Source: Hydrangea macrophylla (lineage: Eukaryota > Streptophyta > Magnoliopsida > Cornales > Hydrangeaceae). Taken from it: a stretch of 64,000 nt of DNA. The notes below the pieces were generated by a model. The model had not been told where the DNA came from, ran no database searches, and saw nothing but the letters and a program-made list of their open reading frames with translations. Positions 23,653-35,036 of this stretch are shown piece by piece. Location of the stretch: positions 112,151,251 through 112,215,250 of the forward strand of contig CM066984.1 in the NCBI GenBank assembly GCA_033977485.1, given 5' to 3'. The translations under genes and the position numbers were made by a program. The stretch's first letter is position 1. Every line of letters starts with the position of its first letter.

Positions 23653-24648
23653 ATGGATCCGGAGTTTCACCAGTTTGTGACTGATGCTTATGGAGGATAT
23701 ATTATCCATGGAGATACCGTGGAGCCAGCTGACCCAGAGTTTTATCGTGAGCGTGTGTGCCAGATAGCTAGTCGACATTTAGAGGAGGACATGTGGAGAG
23801 CGCTTTATGTGACCGGGAGTACTCACCCGACACAGATGCGCATGGATGCTTACCATACTGCGAGGGTCGGTAGAGACATTTGCCAGGAGATGTTACGACT
23901 AGTTTTGAGTAAGCCAGAGATGGATGAGATTGAGTTGAGAGCTATTGTAGCCGGTCCACCAGAGCCCGTAGTTGCACCAGCAGTAGCAGCAGCAGCCCCA
24001 CCATCAGTCCCAGAGCCAGAGCCTGAGCCGATAGAGGATGAGGAGGATCTAGAGCCTGAGGATGAGCATCCCGATGAGGACATGGACGGAGATGGAGAGG
24101 AGGAGCCGATGGATGATGAGGACCCAGTAGAGGATGAGCATGCAGACGATGCAGATGATGATGAACCTGAGGATGACCCCGAGGAGCCAGAGTTTGAGCC
24201 AGAGGATCCAGTACCAGACCCAGAGGTTATGGAGGCAGACGTAGTAGTAGATGAGGAGGATGACCCCGAGGAGGTAGTTGTGCCAGAGGTACCTGTTGTG
24301 CTTCAGATACCAGCCGGACCGATTATGCATATGGCAGCCATGGCCGATATGGCAGTAGGATGGATAGCTCAGATGATCGCTCAGCCAGCAGGTTTTGTTA
24401 TAGGAGAGGTCGCGATAGCAGGAGCTCTTGATATAGCTGACGGATTCGCCGCAGTAGCAGTCGATGTCGCTAACCAGGCAATAGCAGATGTGATGGAAGA
24501 CGATGATGCAGAGATGATAGAGGATTGGGATATAGGGGTAGTAGTCGGAGATCTTGTCGCACCAGTTGAGGATGATCCACTCGAGGAGATGGAGATTGAT
24601 TCAGAGGACGAGGCACCACCAGCAGGATCAGATGCTGACGACTTTTGA
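23653..24648 (+). CDS. Extra acidic ORF upstream of gag (unknown)
   Basis: An intact frame of about 331 codons from the ATG at 23653 to TGA, in a place where chromoviruses normally have only leader. The first 90 residues look like a folded domain (MDPEFHQFVTDAYGGY; RVCQIASRHLEEDMWRALYV). The middle is extremely acidic and Pro-rich (EPEPEPIEDEEDLEPEDEHP) with hardly any basic residue over 130 positions. A hydrophobic Ala/Ile/Val-rich stretch follows (GPIMHMAAMADMAVGWIAQM; VAIAGALDIADGFAAVAVDV), then an acidic tail. A strong acceptor-like tttcctttgcag ends at 23646, seven bases before the ATG. I do not recognise the family. It could be a transcription- or chromatin-related factor or a Gag partner; this is not shown. 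No stops in spite of three in the neighbouring pol. Confidence 0.75.
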   Translation: MDPEFHQFVTDAYGGYIIHGDTVEPADPEFYRERVCQIASRHLEEDMWRALYVTGSTHPTQMRMDAYHTARVGRDICQEMLRLVLSKPEMDEIELRAIVAGPPEPVVAPAVAAAAPPSVPEPEPEPIEDEEDLEPEDEHPDEDMDGDGEEEPMDDEDPVEDEHADDADDDEPEDDPEEPEFEPEDPVPDPEVMEADVVVDEEDDPEEVVVPEVPVVLQIPAGPIMHMAAMADMAVGWIAQMIAQPAGFVIGEVAIAGALDIADGFAAVAVDVANQAIADVMEDDDAEMIEDWDIGVVVGDLVAPVEDDPLEEMEIDSEDEAPPAGSDADDF

Positions 24649-25001
24649 GTCAGGACCTGCAGGACTTAGTTTTGTTAGTTTTACCAGGACATGTTGTCTA
24701 CTAGATTTTTGGGAGCTTGAGAGATAGCTATTGACCATAGCTTTGTATAGTATTAGCTGACTTTAGTTGTTGTAACTCTTGTCCCATATGGTACACAGTT
24801 TGACTAGTGTGTACTATACGGTACATCTTTTGATAATATATATACGAGCAGTACTTTTGGTTATTGTTTGATTATTGCGTTGTGCTGTGTTGTTTAGTAG
24901 AATTGTTAGTCTAGCTGTTTCTTATTCTATCTTGAGTTCGTTTCTACGTGAAGACTTTCAGCTGATCCATATGTCTCTTGTAGGCGATACTCGTTATCAT
25001 C

Positions 25002-28000
25002 ATGGTAGGACCCTTGAGAAACCACCAAGCACGTAATGGAGCACCTATTCCAGAGGGAATGGACCCAATCGGAATTTTTGAAGCATTTATGCAGAGAATG
25101 GAGCATGTGGGGGATACATATAATCACTCCACCCATCAGAGACCTTTTGCACCCCCGCCACCAAGACAGACTGGAGATAAGTTGTTAGCAAATTTTCGTG
25201 GGTTACGTCCCGAAAAGTTTGATGGACTAACAGAACCATGGAAAGCAGAACAATGGATAAGAGAGATGGAGTTAATATTTGGAGCATTGGAATGCAACGA
25301 ACAAGAGAAACATCGCCTTGCTACGTTTCAGCTCACCTATGCCGCCGCAGATTGGTGGGAAGCTGAACAAGCCACTGTTGGGATCGATGCCGCTAGAGCT
25401 ATGTCGTGGGAAACATTCAAAGGCAGATTTTCGGAGAAGTATTTTCCAGAAGATGAGAGAGATCAACAGGAAAGGAACTTTCTCAATTTGATCCAAGGAG
25501 GATGGAATGTACGGGAATACACAACACAGTTCGAGCGTCTATCCAGATTTGCTCAGCATATGATAGACACGCCGCAAAAGAAGGTAAAGAGATTTCACCA
25601 AGGACTGAACCCCCACCTCAGACATATGATGGTTGGTCATTTGAACCAGTCGTATGAGGAAATTGTTAGATTTGCTACAGGATTAGAAAAGGATGCTAAT
25701 CCAGTACAGCAATCACAGACAAATCGACCTCAGTTGTCACGAGGGTTTCAACAGAGAAATTTTCCTAATCGACCACCAAGAAATACCCAAGGATGGAGAC
25801 CTCAGGAAAATTTTCAAGGAAACAAGAGAACCTGGGAAGGAACCAGGAAACCGCAGCAGAGTTATAATCGACCTCAACAATATCGCCAGCAGGGGTCACA
25901 GCCACAGGCATTACTAACAGCCCCACCCAGCAATAGTGGAGGATGTTTTAACTGTGGAAAGCCAGGACATATTGCAAGGAACTGCACTACCCATAGATCT
26001 AATCGCAGGCCGGATATTGTCTGCCGCAACTGCAACAAACCAGGACACTTGAGTAAGGATTGTCGTGCGCCACAAGGAGGATACTACGGAGCACCAGTAC
26101 AAGGAATTCAAGGACCTCCTAATCAGACGAGAATGAATGCTGTTATTCCGGAAGGAGCGGGCTTTAATGCTGATGAGCAGCAACATTTGGAAGGTACACT
26201 TGTACTTTTTCATAGTCCAGTTAAAGCTTTATTTGATACTGGAGCCGCACGTTCTTTTATTGCTGTTAAGATTGTGCGTCAGTTGGGTTTAGAACCCCAG
26301 ACACTTGAGTCAACACTGAATGCTGTGTCACCTTTGGGAGTGACAGTTAAGTTGAGTAAAGTGTGTAAAGATTGCCCTTTGACTTTGGGAGATAGGAATC
26401 TGCCAGCAGACTTAGTCGTTCTGTCGATGTCAGAATTCGATGTTATCCTAGGGATGGATTGGTTAACTAAGTACAATGCCAATTTGGATTGCCCTGCTAG
26501 AACGATTGTATTTCCAATACGAGGAAAGCCGACGATCAGATTTCAGTGTCAACTGACAAGCGACCTGTTCCTTACGAATGGTTTAGCTACGATCATTAGT
26601 ACGAGTACGGAGCTTACTATGGATCAAATTCCTATTGTACGAGACTTTCTAGATGTATTTCAGGATATTAAAGGACTTCCACCGAAAAGAGAAATAGACT
26701 TCTGCGTGGAATTAGTACCTGGTACATTGCCTATTTCTAAGACTCCATATAGGATGGCACCAACTGAGATGTTAGAACTGAAGAAGCAAGTTCAAGAGCT
26801 TGAAGATCTAGGATTTGTTCGTTCGAGTACATCGCCTTGGGGAGCACCAGTTCTGTTTGTAAAGAAGAAGGACGGAACACTTCGACTCTGTATAGACTAC
26901 AGGGAGTTGAACAAGGTTACGATTAAGAATAGATATCCGTTACCTCGGATAGATGATCTATTCGACCAGTTACAAGGATCTAGGATCTTTTCCAAGATCG
27001 ATCTGCGTTCAGGATATCACCAGTTGTTAGTTCGACCAGAGGATGTATCGAAGACTGCATTCAGGACAAGATACGGGCATTACGAGTTTTTAGTTATGCC
27101 TTTCGGATTGACGAATGCGCCAGCAGTATTTATGGACTTGATGAATAGAGTATTCCGACTATATCTGGATAAATTCATTATAGTGTTCATTGATGATATA
27201 CTGGTCTACTCAAAGACAGAAGAGGATCACAAGGAGCATTTACAAGTTGCCTTGCAAACACTTCGAGATAGCAAGTTGTATGCAAAGTTCAGCAAGTGTG
27301 AGTTTTGGCTACAGGAAGTCAAATTCTTGGGACACGTTATATCTCAGGAAGGTATTTCGGTAGACTCATCTAAGATTGATGCAGTCTTAAGCTGGAACAG
27401 ACCGACGAATGCGACCGAAGTCAGAAGCTTTCTGGGTTTAGCAGGATATTACAGAAGATTCGTAGAAGGATTTTCCAAGATAGCAGGACCCTTGACGAAT
27501 TTAACAAGGAAAGAGACGAAGTATGAATGGACAGACAAGCATGAGGGTGCATTTCAGGAGTTAAAAGAAAGATTGACTTCTGCACCAGTACTCGCATTAC
27601 CTAAGAGTGGAGAAAAGTATGTGATCTACAGTGACGCATCGTACCAAGGACTTGGATGTGTGCTTATGCAAGATGGAAATGTTATCGCATAAGGATCAAG
27701 ACAATTGAAGGTACATGAGAAAAATTATCCTACGCATGATCTGGAATTAGCAGCAATAGTGTTTGCATTGAAAATTTGGAGACACTATCTCTACGGAGAA
27801 AAGTTTGAATTGTTTTCCGATCATAAGAGTCTGAAGTTTTTGTTCTCTCAAAAGGAGTTGAACATGCGACAGCGGAGATGGATGGAGTTACTCAAGGACT
27901 ATGACTTTTCTTTGCAATACCATCATGGCAAAGCAAACGTAGTAGCAGATGCTTTGAGTCGTAAACCTCGACTAGTGATCGCTGCATTACTAATTAGAGA

Positions 28001-29522
28001 ATGGAGAGCATTAGAAGAAATTGCTGAATTTGATCTTCAGCCAGTGGAACCAATGAAAGGACAACATTTTGGATGTCTTATGGTACAACCGACTTTGATC
28101 AGTCGTATCATAGAGGCTCAACAGACAGCAGAGGATTTGAAGTTATGGTTCGCCAAGATGTCATCCAAAGAACCAGAAGTCTGGAGTATTAGTACAGACG
28201 GAGCTTTACGATGTAAAGGTAGACTCTGTGTACCTAATGAAGAAAGTCTCCGAAAAGACATATTGGATGAAGCACATAAGTCATGAATGACTATTCATCC
28301 CGGAAGTACGAAGATGTACAAGGATCTAAAGAGAAATTTTTGGTGGGAAGGAATGAAGAGAGATGTGGCAGAGTATGTAGCTCAGTGTCTTACTTGTAAA
28401 CAAGTAAAGGCAGAACATCAGAGACCACCTGGACTTCTACAGCCGTTACCAATTCCTCAATAGAAATGGGAACACATAACCATGGATTTTGTGGTAGGAT
28501 TGTCGAAGTCACAGCAGAATCACGATGCTATATGGGTAATCGTGGATCGACTTACGAAGACGGCACATTTTATTGCCTATAGCATGACGTATTCAGTAGA
28601 ACGTTTGAGCCGAATGTATCTACAACACGTTGTACGGTTACACGGAATACCTGTTTCTATTGTGTCAGACCGAGATTCGCGCTTTACTGCAGAATTCTGG
28701 AAGAGTCTCCAAACAGCAATGGGAACGACATTGAACTTGAGTTCAGCTTTTCATCCGCAGACAGATGGACAGACGGAACGAGTAAATCAAGTGATGGAAG
28801 ATATGTTACGAGCTTGTGTCATTGATTTTGAGAGTTCTTGGGAAATACACTTACCTTTGATTGAGTTCGCCTATAATAATAGTTATCATTCGAGCATAGA
28901 TATGGCGCCATTTGAAGCTTTGTACAGAAGACCGTGCCGATCGCCGCTATGTTGGACCGAAGTCGGAGATAGTCAACTTCTTGGGCCAGAGATGGTACGA
29001 GAAACCAGCAAGAAGATTCAAGTCGTACGTGAGAAGATGGAAACAGCCCAGACCAGATACAAGAGTTATGCTGACAAGCGACGCAAAGACTTGGAGTTTG
29101 CCGTTGGAGATCACATATTACTCAAGGTTTCACCTGTTCGAGGAATCGTCAGATTTGGTCAGAAAAGGGGCAAATTATCGCCACGTTTCATCGGACCATT
29201 CGAGATTCTGGAGCATGTTGGAAAAGTTGCTTATCGCCTTGCGTTGCCACCAAAGATGTCAGGAGTGCACAACGTTTTTCATATCAGTATGCTGAGGAAG
29301 TGTGTTCACAACCCAGCGCACGAGATCAACTTTCAGGATATCGAAGTCAACAGCGACGTTACATTCAACGAAGGACCTGTTCGCATTCTAGATCGAGGAA
29401 TCAAGAAACTCAGGAACAAGGAGATTCCGTTAGTCAAAATTCAGTGGAAACATCACGATGAAGGAGAAGCTTCGTGGGAACTAGAGTCAGAGATGCGCGA
29501 GAAGTTTTCATTTTTGTTTTAG
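25002..29522 (+). pseudogene. Chromovirus Gag-Pol polyprotein with three nonsense codons
   Basis: One frame from the ATG at 25002. Gag ([20 protein letters not shown]) ends in two CCHC knuckles ([28 protein letters not shown]). The protease has [13 protein letters not shown] contains [20 protein letters not shown] and [12 protein letters not shown] (IDDILVY as YxDD equivalent). RNase H starts [16 protein letters not shown]. Integrase has HITMDFVVGLSKSQQNHDAI, SDRDSRFTAEFW and HPQTDGQTERVNQ. The C-terminus is a chromodomain (VKIQWKHHDEGEASWELE), which in chromoviruses guides integration to marked chromatin. Stops in the same frame: TAA 27690-27692, TGA 28284-28286, TAG 28461-28463. The last two fit CGA to TGA and TGG to TAG transitions. 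An acceptor-like ctcttgtag ends at 24983, before the ATG. Confidence 0.92.
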
Positions 29523-29554
29523 GCCTTGTTGCTTTTGATTTCGAGGACGAAATC

Positions 29555-29574
29555 TTTTGTTGAGTGGTGGATGA
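29555..29574 (+). other. Polypurine tract region of chromovirus
   Basis: gttgagtggtggatga directly before the 3' LTR, following the usual cgaggacgaaatctttt block. It is the plus-strand primer position, with fewer purines than in typical relatives. Confidence 0.55.
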
Positions 29575-31777
29575 TGTAATACCCTGTATTTCGGTATATT
29601 AATAAAACCTGGTATTTCATTTCTATACTCGTATAAACTTTTCCTTCTTTTTGGTGATTTTTGATATCAATCGATTGACATTGTTCCAATCGATTGACAC
29701 TTTCTGATACCAATCGATTGATAAGTTATCCCAATCGATTTACATTCAACTGACTAAAAGTGATTACGTGTCAACATTCCCAATCGATTGACATTGTTTC
29801 CAATCGATTGACTACAAATATCTGTTACCAATCGATTGACATGTTTACCAATCGATTGACATAACCTGAGAAATGTTTTCTTCTTTCCTTCAGCTTTAAA
29901 TGCGTGGCACTCCCTTATCTCTATATATATGTTTCATTTTGTGGCCTTGGGGCTGTTTTTCAGACCTTGAGAGAGGGAGAGGCATACTCTTGAGTTATAC
30001 ATACATATATCTATATTTACGCACATATATACACACCCTCACACACACTCACTGCCTTAGCAGCTGGGAAAGAGAAGAGGGAGAAACAGAAAGAAGAAGA
30101 AAGAAGAAAGGAGGAGACAGAGAGGGAAGACAGAGACAGAGAAGAGGAGAAAGAGAGAAAGCTTGGAGGTTTCAAACTTAAACACACCCAAACGCACCCT
30201 AGGTGAGTACTAACTCACTTGGTCCCTTTATATGAAGTTTATATAAGCTATTATGATGTTTAGATGGGTTACATGCATGTTGTGTACGTTTATATATGCT
30301 GTTTTTACAATCTGCTGGAGAAGACGTAGTGCCAATCGATTGACATAATCTCAATCGATTGACATCAGTTGCATCCCAATCGATTGAATAGGATTTTCAA
30401 TCGATTGACATTATTCCAATCGATTGACATGTTTATCAATCGATTGACATAACTTTTGTTCCAATCGATTGAACCTCTGTCCCAATCGATTGACATGATC
30501 AGGACATGGATTCTTTTGCCTGTTTATTATATAAGAGGTTTAGTTGTTCGATTCCTGATTCGGATTCCCTTATGCGACTATGGGGTAGACAGGAGTAATG
30601 TGACACCAAAGATTAATGGATAATGAATAAAAAGAATATGAAGACATGGGTGACGTGTTGATTCTGATATGAGTTTGATATCCGATTTCTTTTAATCCGA
30701 GTAGTCAGGCCACATTGGGAGTCTGTCATGTGTCGATATAGAATGGAACGTAAGTAGGTTTGGTTAGTTCTGGGAATGGTACGTGGATGTACGTTCGGTC
30801 ATGATATGCTCTTAAAAGCGGTGAGCTGTGCATATGCTCTTAAAAGCGGTGAGCTGGACCAAATAGTCCTAAGATAGACTGGATGATCTATGATATGCTC
30901 TTAAAAGCGGTGAACAGGACCATTGTTCTTAAAAGCGGTGAGCTGGGATCACTAGTAGATGACGTTAAGTCGTGGCAATAGATTGATATGCCTTGTTCGA
31001 AACGTTATATCCCTGAAATGCGGTGAACAGGACCATTGTTCTTAAAAGCTGGGGACAGACTGACGTGGAGTCCATGACATGCGGTGAGCTGTTCATATGC
31101 TCTTAAAAGCGATGGACAGAATAAGGGTGTATCCCTAGAGTTAAACGATTGAGTCTGTTCAGGAAAGATCAGAATATGTTGAGTTCAGTATTCGAGTAAC
31201 AAGACGTTAAGGGTCGGGTTACAAGAATGAATAGAGAAACAAGATATGGTTATAATAAGATGGTAACTCGTGTTTTCATAAGCTTGTGTTTATTTCAGAT
31301 AACTGGTACTTCGTTAGTTTATGCTCACTCAGCTCTCAGTAAGCTGACGGCCTTTTATTGCCTGGACATTCCCCGTCCAGAATATCCTGCCCCTTATTCT
31401 GCAGGTAAGGACCAGTACACTGATGACTATTATCCAGAGGAGGGCCCCACCGATGACAGTTACGCCAGGAAGGATTATCCTTATGCCAGTTGAAGACTGA
31501 AGATGTTATAATTAGATTTAATTTCAGTTGTTCTGTTAAATCTTTTGTTAACGGGTACTTGGGCATTTGTTGTCTTCAGACCTGTTGTGATCCCGTGGAC
31601 CATACTCTGATATTTTGTAATAGTTAGCACTGTGTGCTATTTTCAGTTGATTACTGTTGCTTTTCTTTTGGACTAGTACTGCGTGGTGTGGATTATTAGT
31701 GACTTTCACCTGTCATTCCTTATGGACCCATAAAGGAAATTTATTTTTCTCTATTTATGCCGTTCCGGGGCGTGACA
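29575..31777 (+). repeat. 3' LTR of chromovirus
   Basis: 2203 bases, nearly identical to the 5' LTR. One extra unit, cattgttccaatcgattga, lies in the first palindrome array near 29680. The rest shows about six single-base differences by eye, for example gaattccc against ggattccc. Confidence 0.95.
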
Positions 31778-31782
31778 TAAGG

Positions 31783-34700
31783 GCAAAGGGAAGGTGGGTG
31801 GCCAAGGCAAAGGAAAGTGTTTCCAATGCGGTGAGAAGGGCCACTGGAAGAGGAACTGTCCAGAATTCTTAGCTACAAGAGTTCAAGGTATGATTGAATC
31901 ATATGTGATTGAAGTAAGTTTTATTACGGATACTTCAAACACTTGGTGCATTGATTCTGGTGCGACTAACCATATCTGTAATTCGTTGCAGGGGTTCAGA
32001 TCAACCAGGAAATGCAGTGATGGGGAGATCGTGCTTACTCTAGGTTCTAGCGCAACCGTATCTGCGGTTGCTATAGGAGTCGTAGTTTTAGAATTTTCAG
32101 ACAATAAAGTTTTGATTTTATCAGATGTACTTTACGTCCCTTTAATGAGACGTAATTTAATTTCAGTTTCTAATTTAACGAATAATGGTTATTCCTTTCA
32201 TTTTGGAACTGAAGTTGTCATTAAAAGAAGTAGTTCTTTTATATGTTCTGGTGTTAAATCAAATGGTTTGTATGTGATTACTCCCAATATTTCAAAAGAT
32301 TCTTGTTTGGAACTTAATAACTCAGTGGTAACTTTACCATCTAAAAGAAAGGAACCTTCCACTAATCCAACAAGGTTTTGGCATATGAGGCTTGGCCATA
32401 TCAATCTGAATAGGATTGGCAGACTAGTCAAAGAAGGGGTCTTAAGCGATTTGGTTCTCGAACCAATGGAAGTCTGCGAGTCTTGTTTGGAGGGTAAGAT
32501 GACCAAAAGGCCCTTTCCTGCAAAGGGCAACAGGACCAATGCATTGTTGGAATTAGTTCATACTGATGTGTGTGGACCAATAAATATTAGAGCAAGGGGT
32601 GGTTATGAGTATTTCATAACATTTACCGATGACCACTCTAGGTATGGATATGTGTACCTGATGCAGCACAAGTCTGAAGCCTTTGAAAAGTTCAAAGAGT
32701 TTAGAGCTGAAGTGGAGAAGCAATCGGGCACACATATCAAGGCCATTCGATCTGATCGAGGTGGCGAGTACCTCTCTAATGAGTTTATTGATCACCTCGT
32801 ACAGAATGGGATTCTGTCACAATTGACTGCACCTGGTACGCCTCAGCAGAACGGTGTAGCGGAGAGAAGAAATCGGACTCTTTTAGACATGACTAGGTCG
32901 ATGATGAGTTATTCAGAGTTGCCATTATTCCTTTGGGGTTATGCTTTGGAAACCGCTGCATACATACTAAATCTAGTACCAAGCAAATCTGTTCCCAGGA
33001 CACCACGAGAGATGTGGATTGGGCGCAAGCCTTCTTTGCAACATCTCCGGATATGGGGGTGTCCGGCACATGTGCTCAAAGGAAAGATGAGCAAGTTGGA
33101 TTCTAGATCGGAAGTATGTTACTTTGTAGGGTATCCAAAGGGTACTTATGGATGGTATTTTTATGATCCAAGAGAACAGAAAGTGTTTGTTAGTACAAAT
33201 GCTGTTTTCTTGGAAGATGATTATATCATGAACCATAAACCTAAGGGAAGGATAGATCTTAGAGAAATAGAAGGAGAGCCCTCAGTCCAACCCGCAGTTG
33301 ATAACGATGAAAATCAAGAAAATACCACTTCTTCACCCATTTCCGCATCGGTACCTCGTCGAAGTGGGAGGATTATCAGCCAGCCTGATAGATACATGTT
33401 CTTAGGAGAAGTTTTTGAAGCTGCCTCCATAGAATCTGAATCTGATCCTACCACTTACGAAGAGGCAATGGCTGATGTTGATTCAGCTCATTGGATTAAA
33501 GCTATGAAGGCTGAATTGGAATCTATGGATTCCAATCAGGTCTGGGATCTTGTAGAACTTCCAGCCAATATTAAACCTATTGGCTGCAAGTGGGTCTATA
33601 AGAGGAAAAGAGGATCTGATGGAAAGGTTGAGACCTTTAAGGCAAGGCTTGTGGCGAAAGGCTACACTCAGAGGGAGGGCATTGACTATGAGGAAACCTT
33701 CTCGCCGGTAGCTATGCTCAAGTCCATCAGAATACTCTTATCCATTGCTGCATGCCTAGATTATGAAATCTGGCAGATGGACGTCAAGACTGCATTCTTG
33801 AATGGCAATCTTGAGGAGGACATCTATATGCAACAACCAGAAGGGTTCATAGCTGGTCGGAAAGGTAACTTGGTATGCAAGTTGCAAAAGTCCATTTATG
33901 GGCTTAAGCAGGCATCCAGAAGTTGGAACATCCGATTTGACCAAGTGGTCAAGTCGTTTGGTTTCATACAGAATCTGGATGAGCCTTGTGTATACAAGAA
34001 ATGTGAAGGGAAAGTAGTGGCTTTTCTTGTGCTTTACGTTGACGACATTCTACTCATTGGGAATGATGTAGCGGCGCTGTCAACGGTCAAGGTTTGGCTA
34101 GCTAGTACTTTCGATATGAAGGATCTAGGAGAGGCGAGCTATATTCTTGGGATAAAGCTCTTTCGGGATCGCAAGCGAAAGATAATGGGATTATCTCAAG
34201 CTGGTTATATCGAGAAAGTGCTAACTAGGTTTTCAATGGATAATTCGAAGAAAGGTTTGTTACCTTTCAGGCATGGTTTAGCGTTCTCCAAGGACCAGTG
34301 TCCAAAGACACAAGAGGAGAGGAATCGCATGGCAGGAATTCCCTATGCCTCGGCAGTGGGAAGTCTCATGTATGCGATGTTATGCACTAGACCAGATATC
34401 TGCTTTGCCGTTGGCATGGTTAGCAGGTATCAATCGAATCCTGGTCCAGAGCACTGGACAGCTGTTAAGCACATTCTTAAGTACTTGAGAAGAACTAAAG
34501 ATTACATGCTTATGTACGGCGGTAGTGAGTTAATTCCAGTCGGATACACTGACTCGGACTTTATATCAGATAAAGATTCGAGAAAGTCGACATCCGGACA
34601 TCTCTTTACCTTGGGAGGTGGTGCTGTTAGTTGGAGGAGCATTAAGCAGAAATGCATTGCAGACTCAACTACAGAAGCTGAGTATGTGGCTGCTTGTGAA

Positions 34701-35021
34701 GCCGCAAAGGAAGCTGTTTGGCTCAAGAAGTTCCTTATGGAACTCGAGGTGGTACCAGCGTCGCTGTCACCTATTACGCTATACTGTGATAATAGTGGGG
34801 CAGTGGCTCAGTCCAAGGAGCCAAGGAACCACGGGAAGGGAAAGCATGTAGAGCGGAAATATCATCTTATCCGAGATATTGTTCAACGTGGAGATGTGAC
34901 TGTCACCAAGATTGCCACCGCTGACAATCTTGCTGATCCGTTTACAAAGGCCTTACCACAGAAGGTCTTTGATCGTCATCTAGATAGTCTAGGTCTTAGA
35001 TGTAGTTCTGAATGGTTGTGA
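31783..35021 (+). CDS. Copia Pol (nucleocapsid knuckle, protease, integrase, RT, RNase H)
   Basis: This continues the copia gag frame after the gypsy insertion and runs without a stop to TGA at 35019-35021, about 1079 codons. It encodes a CCHC knuckle ([14 protein letters not shown]) and a protease ([12 protein letters not shown]). Integrase has a zinc region ([15 protein letters not shown]...CESCLEG) and core motifs [28 protein letters not shown] and [16 protein letters not shown] has [38 protein letters not shown] and [12 protein letters not shown]. RNase H has [19 protein letters not shown] and [14 protein letters not shown]. All catalytic motifs are present. The domain order PR-INT-RT-RH is that of Ty1/copia. 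I do not assign a lineage. Confidence 0.95.
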
Positions 35022-35036
35022 GTGCAAGTGGGAGTT

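Larger units (their letters stand above)
21300..31777 (+). mobile_element. Full-length Ty3/gypsy chromovirus (Tekay/Del-like)
   Basis: LTRs at 21300-23483 and 29575-31777 start TGTAATACCC and end CGTGACA. They are flanked by TAAGG (21295-21299 and 31778-31782). The inside holds a tRNA-iMet-type primer site, an extra acidic ORF, then gag-protease-RT-RNase H-integrase with a C-terminal chromodomain. That domain order and the 2.2 kb LTR fit the Tekay/Del chromoviruses. By eye the LTRs differ at about six bases plus one 19-base repeat unit, the lowest divergence in the window, so this is the youngest insertion. Pol has three nonsense codons. It lies inside the copia gag-pol frame. Confidence 0.95.

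Noticed and set aside
23850..24330. Ser/Gly-rich and Leu/Tyr-rich frames on the minus strand
   Set aside because: Shadows of the acidic ORF on the plus strand.
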